64,000 bases of DNA from Adhaeribacter aerolatus (GCF_007991635.1 NZ_BJYS01000003.1:162808-226807); one strand, 5' to 3'. Shown: positions 34,560-43,396, counted from the stretch's first letter. Program-made: numbers and translations. The notes: generated by a model not told the origin, from the sequence alone.

Positions 34560-35519
34560 CTACAGGCCTAAGTAAGGTCTAAGCTTTTGGTAGATAGTTT
34601 CGTTTACCAGCTTAATATTTTTAATATCCTCGGGAGACTGAAACTGGCCGTGCTGGGTACGGTAAGCGATAATGAGGCGGCCCAGGTTAAACCCTACGTA
34701 TGGATGCGCCCGCAATTCTTCTAACGTAGCCGTATTTAAGGCAATTCGGCGCGGCGTAAAATCCGGCTGAACAAAAGTATATTTATGCAAGCTATCCACT
34801 ACTTCCGGCGACAAGCCATACACTTCGGCTAACTGTTCCGGTCGCGCAAAGCCGCCGAGCTTATCTCTAAAATTTACAATACGGGCCGATAACTTAGTCC
34901 CGATGCCTTTAATCTTTTTTAACTGCGTAGTGTCGGCGGTATTAATATCAAATGGCTGTAGCCGGTAATCGGGGCGTTCGGTCTTAAAAGACGGGCGATT
35001 GGCGTAAACCTGGTTGTCGGCAGGTCTGCTACGGTGGTCATTATTCTGCTTATCCGGTTGGGCCGGTAAGTCTATGTACGGGTAAAGCTGCTGGTATAAC
35101 GCGTCGGGTAAACCGTAGATGCGCTGCAGTTGCTCTTTGTACTTGAAACCACCAGCCTTAGCGCGGTACTTAATAATATTGCCGGCGGCGTACCGGCTAA
35201 TGCCCAATTCCACTAAATCGGCCTGGGTAGCGGTGTTGGGGTTAAACCGGTGCAGCCGGATGGGCGCGGTAATTGATGCACCCGGTGCGTCTTTCGTTGC
35301 ATATCGGCCGGTCGGAGCCACATGGTCTAATTGCGCCGCCAGGCTATCGAGCGCGGCCTGGTCTTTTAATGGATTATAGCCCGTAGATTTAATTAGACTA
35401 TCAAAAAGAAACGGTGCGGCTGCCGCCAGCACCGTTATCAAAAGCAAAAACAAAAAGCCATTGGTTTCGCGCTGCGAGAACCCAAAATAATTCCGAAGCC
35501 AATATTTTATTTGCTTCAT
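34560..35519 (-). CDS. Membrane-anchored helix-hairpin-helix protein (ComEA-like repeats)
   Basis: A 319-residue protein with one N-terminal membrane helix (residues 22-39) and three helix-hairpin-helix repeats. They are recognised by NPNTATQADLVELGISRYAA (about 95), DINTADTTQLKKIKGIGTKL (about 200) and LNTATLEELRAHPYVGFNLG (about 265). Each is followed by a Tyr/Phe-Arg and a GGF or GQF turn. HhH repeats bind DNA without sequence preference; ComEA uses them in DNA uptake. No other competence gene is present here. A small membrane ORF begins 21 bases upstream. Confidence 0.85.
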   Translation of the reverse strand: MKQIKYWLRNYFGFSQRETNGFLFLLLITVLAAAAPFLFDSLIKSTGYNPLKDQAALDSLAAQLDHVAPTGRYATKDAPGASITAPIRLHRFNPNTATQADLVELGISRYAAGNIIKYRAKAGGFKYKEQLQRIYGLPDALYQQLYPYIDLPAQPDKQNNDHRSRPADNQVYANRPSFKTERPDYRLQPFDINTADTTQLKKIKGIGTKLSARIVNFRDKLGGFARPEQLAEVYGLSPEVVDSLHKYTFVQPDFTPRRIALNTATLEELRAHPYVGFNLGRLIIAYRTQHGQFQSPEDIKNIKLVNETIYQKLRPYLGL

Positions 35520-35540
35520 AGGCCCAATATTACCAAAAGC

Positions 35541-35687
35541 TTATGGCCGGGGTTCGTCGTCGTTTTCGGAATAAGAATCTGGTTCGGGCCGGGGTGGTGT
35601 TTTTAATACCAGAATAAAAAAATAGATGGTAACAACAGTTACGCTAATCATTGTGAAAAGCATTACACTCAGCGCTAAAGTATTCAT
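35541..35687 (-). CDS. 48-residue membrane protein, likely small partner of the NSS transporter
   Basis: A short ORF from ATG at 35687 to TAA at 35541, only three bases after the stop of the NSS transporter. It encodes one membrane helix (residues 4-28, rich in Val, Ile, Phe and Thr) and a hydrophilic tail with PPRPEPDSYSENDDEP. In Corynebacterium the NSS-type methionine importer MetP requires a small single-helix subunit, MetS, encoded directly beside it (family knowledge). Position, size and topology agree, but sequence similarity to MetS is not claimed. Confidence 0.75.
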   Translation of the reverse strand: MNTLALSVMLFTMISVTVVTIYFFILVLKTPPRPEPDSYSENDDEPRP

Positions 35688-35690
35688 CTT

Positions 35691-37343
35691 TTAAATTTCC
35701 CCCTCTTTTAATCTTCTGTTATAAGCTACGTAAACCAGATAGGTAATACTCAGAAATAGTACTACCAGGAGCAACCGCGAGCCGTTTACAAACATTAAAG
35801 TATCTTCCAGGTTGGCTTTGGTAGCGGCATCGGTGGCAGCGGTAATTTGTTCTTTTAAACCCGCATTGGTTATTTTCCGGATAATCGAACTATCATCCAG
35901 TACCCAGTTCCCGCTTAAGGCCTCATCCCAATTACCGTCTTTAGGAGTAACCAGTGAACTCAGGAAAACCAGCAAAATAAATGTAGGCGTAATATATTTA
36001 ATAATAAACCGGTAAATATTGGGTACCTGAATATCGGAGCCCGCATTAATTTCGCGCATGCCCTTATCGATGCCAAACACCCAGGCAAATAAAATAGACT
36101 CTATCATGGCAAACACCACCAACGACACCGTGCCGGACCAATAATCGTATTCATCGAACACGCCGTAGTTGAAAAACAATACGGTAGGCATGCCCAGCAC
36201 AAATACAATTATTCCAAACGACCAGGCGGCCGATTCACGCTTCCACTTAAACTCATCCATCAGAAAACTCATCCACGGCGTACCCATGGCCAGCGAGGAA
36301 GTAATACCGGCAAAAAATAAGAGCCCAAACCACATTACCCCCGAAAGCGCCCCCAACAAATCGCCCCACTGGTAAAACAGGTACGGCAGTGTCCGGAAAC
36401 CTAAGCCCAAACCACCCGACTTGGTTAGTTCAATAACGTTATCGATGCCCAGGTAACCCACCGCAATGGGTATAATAATGGAGCTGCCCAACACCACTTC
36501 CACAAATTCATTCATCCAGCCCGCCGACATCGCACTCAGGGCAATATCGTCTTTAGAGCGCATGTACGAAGCATAGCACTGAATAGAACCCATGCCCACC
36601 GATAAGGTGAAGAATATTTGTCCGGCTGCGGCCAGCCATACCTTGGGGCTCCAGAGCGAATCGAAATTGGGGGTCCAGAGAAAATTTAGCCCCACCGAAC
36701 TATCGTTAATAGCCCCATCTTCGCCGGCTGTAATGGTAAAGCCTTTAAAAGCCAGGAACATCCCGAATAAAATGAGCAAGGGCATACCTATCTTGGCTAC
36801 TTTTTCGACCCCACCGCTTAAGCCACGCGATAAAACCCACGTATTTAAAGCCAGACACACCACAAAGAAAAAAATGGGCTCGTACGGAATGCCCGAAGTA
36901 GAGACCGAGAGATTTACATAATCGTTAAAAAATTGGGCAATCTGGGTTTGGGATAAATCGCTAAAGGAACCTACCAGCGAATGGTACACGTAAGACAGCG
37001 TCCAGGATTCCAGGTAACAATAATAAGCCGCTACGGCAATGTTAGTCCAGACGCCAAATACGCCTAAATATTTCCAGAAGCGGCGTTTATCAAGGGAGTT
37101 AAGAATAAAGGGTGTGGAGTGATAGCCAAAGCGACCGCCAAACCGGCCAATAGACCACTCGATCCAAAGCAGGGGAATGCCCATTAATAAAAAGCAGACC
37201 AGGTAAGGAATAATAAAAGCCCCACCCCCATTCTGCACTGCCTGTACCGGAAAACGCAGGAAATTGCCAAAGCCCACCGCATTTCCGGCCATAGCCAAAA
37301 TAAGACCAACCCGCGACCCCCAGGACTCGTTGTTTGCACTCAT
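35691..37343 (-). CDS. Sodium-dependent amino-acid transporter, NSS family
   Basis: A 550-residue inner-membrane Na+ symporter with about 12 helices. The N-terminus has the NSS signature GLILAMAGNAVGFGNFLRFP in helix 1, where the unwound GNxxRFP binds sodium and substrate. AINDSS and GVMWFGLLFFAGITSSLAMG (helix 8) are also typical. The substrate is probably an amino acid such as methionine, alanine or tryptophan; the size and small downstream partner fit the MetP-like subgroup. Its start lies 176 bases from the rmlD-like stop, with a possible -7 box (minus TATATTTG at 37446-37453). Confidence 0.9.
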   Translation of the reverse strand: MSANNESWGSRVGLILAMAGNAVGFGNFLRFPVQAVQNGGGAFIIPYLVCFLLMGIPLLWIEWSIGRFGGRFGYHSTPFILNSLDKRRFWKYLGVFGVWTNIAVAAYYCYLESWTLSYVYHSLVGSFSDLSQTQIAQFFNDYVNLSVSTSGIPYEPIFFFVVCLALNTWVLSRGLSGGVEKVAKIGMPLLILFGMFLAFKGFTITAGEDGAINDSSVGLNFLWTPNFDSLWSPKVWLAAAGQIFFTLSVGMGSIQCYASYMRSKDDIALSAMSAGWMNEFVEVVLGSSIIIPIAVGYLGIDNVIELTKSGGLGLGFRTLPYLFYQWGDLLGALSGVMWFGLLFFAGITSSLAMGTPWMSFLMDEFKWKRESAAWSFGIIVFVLGMPTVLFFNYGVFDEYDYWSGTVSLVVFAMIESILFAWVFGIDKGMREINAGSDIQVPNIYRFIIKYITPTFILLVFLSSLVTPKDGNWDEALSGNWVLDDSSIIRKITNAGLKEQITAATDAATKANLEDTLMFVNGSRLLLVVLFLSITYLVYVAYNRRLKEGEI

Positions 37344-37519
37344 ATATTAATTATTCAGAATATTTTAAACTGAAAGATATTAATTTATACCTATACTTTA
37401 AGTATTCCGGTAAAATATTAATGAACCGGTAAAGTTTTGAACCACCAAATATAAACTTAAGCGTTCTGCCTTTTTGGAACGGCATACCACCTAAAAGAGA
37501 AGCATTTTTTTAACACCTA

Positions 37520-38422
37520 TTATAACTGACTGGCTATCACGGCTATCCCCTCGCTAAAATTATGTGGCTTAAAGCCCAATATTTTTTCGGCTTTGCTAAT
37601 ATCGAAGCCCGTACGGGGCGGACGTTTAGCCGGCTGCGAAAAGTTGGAGGCATCGGCCTTGTTGATGTAAGATTTATTTAGGTTAAAATATTCGGCTACT
37701 TGCAAGGCCATTTCGTAGGGCGTTAAAATTTCTTTGCTGGAGATGTGGAATATACCTTTGGCGTCGTGTTGCACCGCCAGCCAGCAGCCCATAGCCAAAT
37801 CCTCGGCCAAAGTGGGCGTCCGGAACTGGTCGTTTACTACCTGAATGGTTTTCTGAGCTTCGAGGCTGTTTTTCACCCACAACACAATATTGGTGCGGCC
37901 GTAATCGTGTACCACGCCGTAAACCAGCACCGTCCGGATAATGGCCCATTTCGCTTTGCTTTGCCTTACAATCTTTTCGGCAGCTAATTTGCTTTGCCCG
38001 TAGTAGCTGATGGGGTTGGGTTGGGCTTCCTCGTTGTAGGGTCCGGCTTCGCCATCAAACACAAAATCGGTGGACAGGTGAATCAGGTGAACATTATATT
38101 TTTCGCAGGCCTTTACCAGATACTGCACGGCCTCCATATTCAGTTTCCAGCATGCTTCCTGGTTCAACTCGCACTCGTCTACGTTGGTCATAGCAGCCGT
38201 ATGAATTAGGTGCGTGGGGCGCTCTACCGATATTATTTTTTCAACCTGCTGCTCGTCGGTTACATCCAATGAAATAAAATGGAGTTCCGGTACCGCTTGC
38301 GCCAGTTTATTTTGCCCGCGCGAAGTAGCTATTAAATCTATATCGGCATTGTGAATGAGCAATTGCGCCAGCTTCTGCCCCAGCAGACCATTGCTGCCCG
38401 TTATTAGAACTTTCTTCCTCAT
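37520..38422 (-). CDS. dTDP-4-dehydrorhamnose reductase-like SDR (RmlD family)
   Basis: A 300-residue extended SDR. It has the GSNGLLGQ dinucleotide motif at residues 8-15, THLIHTAAMTNVDECE near 70, HLSTDFVFDGEAGPYNE near 118 and the catalytic YxxxK as YYGQSKLAAE near 142. RmlD makes dTDP-rhamnose for surface glycans, but no other rml gene is adjacent, so the exact sugar is open. The start overlaps the cyclophilin stop by four bases (ATGA), placing it as the last gene of a hemC-cyclophilin-rmlD transcription unit. Confidence 0.85.
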   Translation of the reverse strand: MRKKVLITGSNGLLGQKLAQLLIHNADIDLIATSRGQNKLAQAVPELHFISLDVTDEQQVEKIISVERPTHLIHTAAMTNVDECELNQEACWKLNMEAVQYLVKACEKYNVHLIHLSTDFVFDGEAGPYNEEAQPNPISYYGQSKLAAEKIVRQSKAKWAIIRTVLVYGVVHDYGRTNIVLWVKNSLEAQKTIQVVNDQFRTPTLAEDLAMGCWLAVQHDAKGIFHISSKEILTPYEMALQVAEYFNLNKSYINKADASNFSQPAKRPPRTGFDISKAEKILGFKPHNFSEGIAVIASQL

Positions 38423-39054
38423 GCAGCCTGCGCGTAATCGTAACCGTATTCTTTGGTAATCTTTTTCTTTTTAACCTTATCAACTTTTACCTTCATCCGG
38501 ATGGGCGTTGTGGGCCGGTCCATAGGGCCTTTGGGTTGCTCCGCTATTTTATCAATTACCTCCAAACCCGAGATAACCTGCCCGAACACGGTATAATTAT
38601 TATCCAGAAAGGGGGTGCCGTTGTGGTTTTCGACAATGTAAAACTGCGAGCCGCTGGATTCTTTCTGCGGATTGTTGTTCCGGGCGGCGGCTACCGCACC
38701 GCGTACGTGTTTCAGGTTTGGGAATATTTCAGCCGGTACGCGGTACCCGATATCGCCGGCACCGTCATTATTCGGGTCTTCGTCTTTGGTGTTGGCATCG
38801 CCCCCCTGAATCATAAAGCCATCAATAATCCGGTGGAAAGTAGTATTGTTGTAAAAACCCTTTTTAGCCAGTTTTAGAAAGTTTTCCTTGTGTTTAGGCG
38901 TCTGATCGAACAGCACTACTTTCATGTCGCCGAAACTGGTGGAGATGGTAACCAGCATATCTTTTTTAGAAGGCTTTTTCTGGGCAAATACTGTGTTGCT
39001 CAGGGTCAAAAAACTCAGAACAAGAGAAAGTCGGACTAAATATTTAACCATCAT
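38419..39054 (-). CDS. Exported cyclophilin-type peptidyl-prolyl isomerase
   Basis: A 211-residue protein with a signal peptide (hydrophobic residues 5-24, cleavage after FAQ) and a cyclophilin domain. The signature FHRIIDGFMIQGGD (Arg as the catalytic residue) lies near residue 73. GAVAAARNNNPQKESSGSQFYI near 118 and NYTVFGQVISGLEVIDKI near 155 complete the fold. It assists folding in the periplasm. A charged insertion DANTKDEDPNNDGAG follows the signature. It overlaps the rmlD-like gene by four bases and follows hemC by 41 bases. Confidence 0.92.
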   Translation of the reverse strand: MMVKYLVRLSLVLSFLTLSNTVFAQKKPSKKDMLVTISTSFGDMKVVLFDQTPKHKENFLKLAKKGFYNNTTFHRIIDGFMIQGGDANTKDEDPNNDGAGDIGYRVPAEIFPNLKHVRGAVAAARNNNPQKESSGSQFYIVENHNGTPFLDNNYTVFGQVISGLEVIDKIAEQPKGPMDRPTTPIRMKVKVDKVKKKKITKEYGYDYAQAA

Positions 39055-39095
39055 TTGTTAAAAATATAAGGTGCTGTTATTAAATAAGCAATAGC

Positions 39096-40034
39096 TTAGG
39101 CGCGGGCAGCCCGGATATCGGCTAATATTTTATCGCCGCCCATTTGCAAAATGTTATTACCCAATCGCTCACCCAGGGCAATTACTTCGTCGGAAGGCGC
39201 TGTTAACGTATCGGTTATCATTTGCTGACCATCCAGGCTGACCACCCCGCCCGTAATACTCACCTCGTTACCCGCTTTGGTGGCCAGAGCAAAAGATGGA
39301 ATGCTGCAACCGCCTTCCATGGTGCGTAAAAAAGAGCGTTCGGCTAATAGGCAAAAGTGGGTTTCTTCGTGGTCGAGACATGCTTTTAAGGCTTCTTTCC
39401 GGGGCAACGGCAAGCTTTTGGCACACTCAATGGCAATACTACCTTGCCCGGCGGCCGGTACAAATTTATCGGTTGGCAAAAATTCGGTAATCAGGTGGTT
39501 GTACTGCATCCGGTGTACGCCGGCATATGCCAACAATATGGCATCGTACTGGCCATCCTTCAGCTTCTGCAAGCGGGTCTGTAAATTGCCCCGGCACTCC
39601 GCGGCAATTACGTTGGGATAATACCGGCTCAGCAAAGCCCGGCGGCGCGTAGACGAAGTTCCCACCACAATCTGCTCTTTCTCCAGCGAAAATTGCGAAT
39701 CAAAAGAAATAACCACGTCGTTTACCTGCTCGCGCTCCATAAAAGCCAGAATCTCTAAATCTTCGGGTATTTGCGACTGCAAATCTTTGGCGCTGTGTAC
39801 GGCAATATCAATGGTGTTGGCCCGTAATCCTTCTTCCAACTCTTCAGTAAATACACCTTTGGCGCCTATTTTATCAAGCGACCGGTCAAGTACTATATCG
39901 CCTTTGGTATTGATAATTTCGATTTCTACTTCAAGGCCGGCACCCCGTAGTTTCTCGGCTACAAAATGCGTTTGCCAAAGGGCCAGTCGGCTACCCCGGG
40001 TTCCAATCCGGATAGGTTTATTATTTTCAGACAT
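39096..40034 (-). CDS. hemC: Hydroxymethylbilane synthase
   Basis: Joins four porphobilinogens into hydroxymethylbilane in haem synthesis. The 312-residue protein has GTRGSRLALWQ at the N-terminus and KGVFTEELEEGL near 60. HSAKDL near 80 supplies the conserved Lys/Asp, and SSTRRRALL lies near 125. The dipyrromethane cofactor Cys is in EGGCSIP near 244. No other haem gene is adjacent. The start is 20 bases from a tandem octamer array that fills the gap to holB. Confidence 0.95.
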   Translation of the reverse strand: MSENNKPIRIGTRGSRLALWQTHFVAEKLRGAGLEVEIEIINTKGDIVLDRSLDKIGAKGVFTEELEEGLRANTIDIAVHSAKDLQSQIPEDLEILAFMEREQVNDVVISFDSQFSLEKEQIVVGTSSTRRRALLSRYYPNVIAAECRGNLQTRLQKLKDGQYDAILLAYAGVHRMQYNHLITEFLPTDKFVPAAGQGSIAIECAKSLPLPRKEALKACLDHEETHFCLLAERSFLRTMEGGCSIPSFALATKAGNEVSITGGVVSLDGQQMITDTLTAPSDEVIALGERLGNNILQMGGDKILADIRAARA

Positions 40035-40053
40035 TTTTTCTGTTTTAAAATAT

Positions 40054-40093
40054 TTAATGTGCTAATTATTTAATGTGCTGATGTGCTCATTTG
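40054..40093. repeat. Octamer array upstream of hemC, left arm of a 34-bp inverted pair
   Basis: Units TTAATGTG, CTAATTAT, TTAATGTG, CTGATGTG, CTCATTTG with exact 8-base period. Bases 40054-40087 are the perfect reverse complement of 40203-40236. The array begins 20 bases upstream of the hemC start codon. Confidence 0.8.
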
Positions 40094-40196
40094 ATAATAT
40101 ATTAGCTGTAAAATAGGTTAATTTAAAATCGAATCTCCAGAACATTAGTTATCTAATTTAGGAAAACCATTCGTTTTCAATTTTCAAATCCTCCAA

Positions 40197-40244
40197 TTAA
40201 TTAGCACATCAGCACATTAAATAATTAGCACATTAACCTCCTAA
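40197..40244. repeat. Octamer array running into the holB stop codon, right arm of the pair
   Basis: Units TTAATTAG, CACATCAG, CACATTAA, ATAATTAG, CACATTAA, CCTCCTAA at 40197-40244. The last contains the stop codon of the holB-like gene (40241-40243, minus strand). The 34 bases 40203-40236 match the left arm exactly in inverted orientation across 115 bases. Confidence 0.8.
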
Positions 40245-41365
40245 CTCATTTTTAAATATTTGGCAATTTGGATAGAGGAATCTACAAAAACAATTTTGGG
40301 GTTGGCGTTCCGTTCAATGTGGTAATGTGCATTCCCTAATTCTTCTGTTAGTAAGGCTGCATTATGGGGCCTTATAAGCTTCGAGAATTTACTCACAAAA
40401 TCAACCTCGGCGGGTGGAATAAAAGGTACCAGTTGGGCATCTATGCCGTACAGCATTACCCGGCGCAAATTGTTAAGGGCGTAGTGCAAAAAAGCTTTCT
40501 GGTTTTCGCGGCCCAACTTCTGAAACTCATCGCTCATGTCCACCACGTCGCCAAATTTATTTGCGTAGCAACTCCGCATCCACCTCACAAAAGTTTCGAA
40601 ATAATTGCTGGTTAGTTCCTGACTCAGTTTGCGGGCAGCCTGCAGGTTGCCTTCGGCCAAATTGGCTATCTGGTGCGCAGCGCTTTCGGTTACCTGCAAT
40701 TCTTCCTGCAAATAATTTATGACCTCTTCGTCGGAGAAAGCCCTTACGGGTACTTTCTGGGTTCGCGACAAAATGGTGGCGAGTAGTTTATCGGAAGCGT
40801 TAGAAACCAATAAGAATATGGTTTTAGCCGGCGGCTCTTCGAGCAGTTTGAGCAAAGCATTAGCCGCCGCCGAATGCATGAGTTCCGGTAACCAGATTAA
40901 TATTATTTTGAATTCGGCCTCAAAAGCTTTGAGCGAAGCAAAACGTACCAGTTGTCGGCTTTCGTCCTTAGAAATATTACCCTGCTTGTTTTCGGCCCCG
41001 ATAAACTGCATCCAGTCGTTCAGGGTTTGGTAAGGATTTTCCAGCAGGAACTCCCGCCAATCCGCTAAAAAATTCTGGCTCAACGCATCTTTGGTCACCG
41101 ATTTGGTAGTAGTAACCGGCATCACAAAGTTCATATCCGGATGTACCAGTTTATTCATTTTGGTACAACTGGCGCATGTTCCACAGGGTTCTTCTTCGCC
41201 TTTGTTTTCGCAATTGAGGTACGTGGCATAGGCCAGCGCCAGCGCCAGGTTAGCGCTGCCATCTGCTCCCATAAAAAGCTGGGCGTGCGCCACGTGCTGG
41301 TTCTGCACCGATTTTACTAGCAGCCTTTTTGTTTCCTGGTGGCCCGGTATCTGGGAGAAAAACAT
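40241..41365 (-). CDS. holB: DNA polymerase III delta' subunit-like clamp-loader protein
   Basis: A 374-residue AAA+ protein of the delta'/tau family that acts in the sliding-clamp loader. The N-terminal motif AHAQLFMGADGSANLALALAYA occupies the Walker A place but lacks the GKT residues, as expected for delta', which does not hydrolyse ATP. The zinc module is CGTCASC with a more distant upstream Cys. The sensor-like SHAAANALLKLLEEPP segment (here SAAANALLKLLEEPP) lies near 167. The C-terminal collar is helical. The start codon abuts a heptamer array by one base and the stop is inside an octamer array. Confidence 0.9.
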   Translation of the reverse strand: MFFSQIPGHQETKRLLVKSVQNQHVAHAQLFMGADGSANLALALAYATYLNCENKGEEEPCGTCASCTKMNKLVHPDMNFVMPVTTTKSVTKDALSQNFLADWREFLLENPYQTLNDWMQFIGAENKQGNISKDESRQLVRFASLKAFEAEFKIILIWLPELMHSAAANALLKLLEEPPAKTIFLLVSNASDKLLATILSRTQKVPVRAFSDEEVINYLQEELQVTESAAHQIANLAEGNLQAARKLSQELTSNYFETFVRWMRSCYANKFGDVVDMSDEFQKLGRENQKAFLHYALNNLRRVMLYGIDAQLVPFIPPAEVDFVSKFSKLIRPHNAALLTEELGNAHYHIERNANPKIVFVDSSIQIAKYLKMS

Positions 41366-41366
41366 T

Positions 41367-41410
41367 TTCGTTATTCGATATTCGTTATTCGTTAATCGTT
41401 GTTCGATTCG
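41367..41410. repeat. Heptamer array abutting the holB start codon
   Basis: Six units of exactly 7 bases: TTCGTTA, TTCGATA, TTCGTTA, TTCGTTA, ATCGTTG, TTCGATT (41367-41408). The first starts one base after the holB start codon (41363-41365), so it occupies the untranslated leader and the ribosome-binding region. Confidence 0.8.
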
Positions 41411-41547
41411 AAAACGATAATTTTATGTTAATTTAGATAATTACGCAACAGACTATCAGCCAAAATGAACAGGCATATTTTAACCAACTTGCTACTCCTG
41501 AATAATTGGTTTAGCAGGAATTTCAGGTTAACCGCTAAAGGAATAAA

Positions 41548-41568
41548 GATTAACGAGCAACGAACCTA
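41548..41568. repeat. Short heptamer array running into the GlmU-like stop codon
   Basis: Units GATTAAC, GAGCAAC, GAACCTA. On the opposite strand these read GTTGCTC and GTTAATC, matching the array at 41367 in inverted orientation. The last unit contains the stop codon of the GlmU-like gene (41566-41568, minus strand). Confidence 0.55.
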
Positions 41569-42771
41569 CCGTTCCCAGGACCGGTGTTCGCGTTCCTGGT
41601 GGTAAATATTGCTCAAGATATTGCGTTCCGTTTCATCGAACACCTTGCCGCGGCGTTCCATGGCTTTTTCTACGGCCTCAAAAACTTTGCGCAACTGGTA
41701 GGTTTCAAAGCTATTGGCCCCACCCCACGAAAACGACGGGATGAAAGTACGCGGATATCCGGCACCGAAAATATTGGTTCCGACCCCGGCTACGGTACCA
41801 GTGTTAAACATAGTATTAATGCCGGACTTTCCATGGTCGCCCATTATCAGGCCGCAAAACTGCAAACCGGAAACTTTGAAGCCACCCTTGGCATAATTCC
41901 ACAGCTTTATCTCGGCATAATTATTTTTCATGTTAGAGGTATTGGTATCGGCGCCCAAATTACACCACTCGCCCATCACCGAATTGCCCATAAAACCATC
42001 GTGGCCTTTGTTGGAATAGCCAAATATGACAGAATTACTAATTTCGCCGCCTACTTTACAAAATGGCCCGATGGTATTATCGCCGCGCATTTTTCCACCC
42101 ATGTTAACGACACTGCCTTCGCCCAGCGAAAAAGGCCCCCGAATAATAGCGCCTTCCTGTACCTGCGCGTTTTTACCTAAATAAATGGGGCCACCGGAGG
42201 CATTTAAGATAGCTGCCCGCAACTCCACTCCTTCTTCCAGAAAAATATTTTCCGGGTTATAAACCAGTGTGTGCGGATCGGTAATGGGTTGGCTTTTACG
42301 CCCGGCGGTAATTAACTCAAAATCGCTGCGGATTTGGGAGCCATTGTTTTTGAAGATATGCCAGATTTCTCTTATAAAGTAAATATCCTCGTTATATTCT
42401 CCCGCTTTATCAAAATGATGATCATGCAGGTCGGCTAAGGTATTAAAGTTGTTGGTACCGGCATGGAAGGCTACTAAAGTGCCTTGCTTAAAAATAACTT
42501 TGCCGGGTTGTAAATTCTTAATCTTTACCACTAAAGCCACATCGGGGCAAATAGCGCCATTTACGTAAACATTACCTTCGGCACTGGTTTTATAAGGAAA
42601 TTTTTTTTGGAGATAATCCTGCGTCAGGAATGATACTTCTTTTTTAAAAAAGTGGCCCCACTTTTCTGCAATGGTTAAAATTCCGGTTCTGATTTCGGCT
42701 ACCGGTCGGGTAAAAGTCAGCGGCAGCAGATTCGGTCGAATTGATTTATCGTCGAAAAGGATAATATTCAT
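41566..42771 (-). CDS. Bacteroidota-type GlmU-like sugar nucleotidyltransferase/acyltransferase
   Basis: A 401-residue protein of the alternative GlmU group. The N-terminal half is a divergent nucleotidyltransferase domain with LLPLTFTRPVAEIRTGIL near residue 15; the usual LAAGxGTRM loop is not visible. The C-terminal half is a left-handed beta-helix with hexapeptide repeats: EGAIIRGPFSLGEGSVVNMG, NTIGPFCKVGGEISNSVIFG and LGADTNTSNMKNNY. It probably supplies UDP-GlcNAc for peptidoglycan and lipid A. Family knowledge assigns this group to GlmU function, but the divergent N-terminus leaves room for another sugar. Confidence 0.85.
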   Translation of the reverse strand: MNIILFDDKSIRPNLLPLTFTRPVAEIRTGILTIAEKWGHFFKKEVSFLTQDYLQKKFPYKTSAEGNVYVNGAICPDVALVVKIKNLQPGKVIFKQGTLVAFHAGTNNFNTLADLHDHHFDKAGEYNEDIYFIREIWHIFKNNGSQIRSDFELITAGRKSQPITDPHTLVYNPENIFLEEGVELRAAILNASGGPIYLGKNAQVQEGAIIRGPFSLGEGSVVNMGGKMRGDNTIGPFCKVGGEISNSVIFGYSNKGHDGFMGNSVMGEWCNLGADTNTSNMKNNYAEIKLWNYAKGGFKVSGLQFCGLIMGDHGKSGINTMFNTGTVAGVGTNIFGAGYPRTFIPSFSWGGANSFETYQLRKVFEAVEKAMERRGKVFDETERNILSNIYHQEREHRSWER

Positions 42772-42782
42772 GATGCAAAAAT

Positions 42783-42814
42783 AAAAAAGTCTTCCCGATA
42801 TACGGGAAGACTTT
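42783..42814 (-). terminator. Terminator after rpmE2
   Basis: AAAGTCTTCCCG pairs with CGGGAAGACTTT (12 base pairs, loop ATATA). On the minus strand it is followed by T residues. It lies between rpmE2 and the GlmU-like gene. Confidence 0.9.
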
Positions 42815-42843
42815 AAATAAAATGGCGGTAAATGCTAAGGAAA

Positions 42844-43089
42844 TTATTTCTTCGCGTAACGCTTCTGAAATTTTTCCACCCGGCCGGCAGTATCCACGAA
42901 GATGTTCTTACCAGTATAGAACGGGTGAGAAGCAGAAGAAACTTCAACTTTAATAACCGGGTAAGTTTTGCCGTCTTCCATGGTAATGGTTTCGTTAGAA
43001 GTCATGGTAGAACGGGTAATAAATTTAAAATCACTGGATGTATCCTGAAATACTACTTCGCGGTATTGCGGATGAATATCTTTTTTCAT
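42844..43089 (-). CDS. rpmE2: 50S ribosomal protein L31 type B
   Basis: An 81-residue large-subunit protein. The sequence [19 protein letters not shown] at the start, STMTSNETI in the middle and [14 protein letters not shown] near residue 48 define the zinc-free type B. The metal-binding cysteines of type A are absent. An upstream -7 box is visible on the minus strand (TATTTTTG at 43131-43138). Confidence 0.96.
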   Translation of the reverse strand: MKKDIHPQYREVVFQDTSSDFKFITRSTMTSNETITMEDGKTYPVIKVEVSSASHPFYTGKNIFVDTAGRVEKFQKRYAKK

Positions 43090-43396
43090 GGGTACTTATA
43101 TGTTAAAACTGCTAAATTCGAATCGGACTGCAAAAATAAGGAGATTTTTATTTTTTACCTAATGCTTTAGTAATAATTTATTTCAGACAAAACTAACTTG
43201 CCCCTAGTGCATTAGCAAAAAATATCAGCTTACTTTTTCTGCTTGTAGCGCTTGGTTTGCTACTCAGAAAAGGCACAGAAGTAAATCTGCGCCATAGAAA
43301 CCCCTAGCTTAAAATAATCCCCTTCGTTTTATTTATTGGTAACCAACTGAATATTGCTTTTTTAACAACCTCGTTAATATTCATTTATCTACACAA
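43090..43396. other. Intergenic region, no gene seen
   Basis: About 307 bases between the rpmE2 start and the efflux outer-membrane gene stop, both on the minus strand. Apart from the rpmE2 -7 box it holds no open frame, hairpin or repeat that I recognise. Confidence 0.6.

Noticed and set aside
7303..41568. Short-period arrays as CRISPR arrays
   Set aside because: Units are 7 or 8 bp with no spacers, and no cas gene is present.
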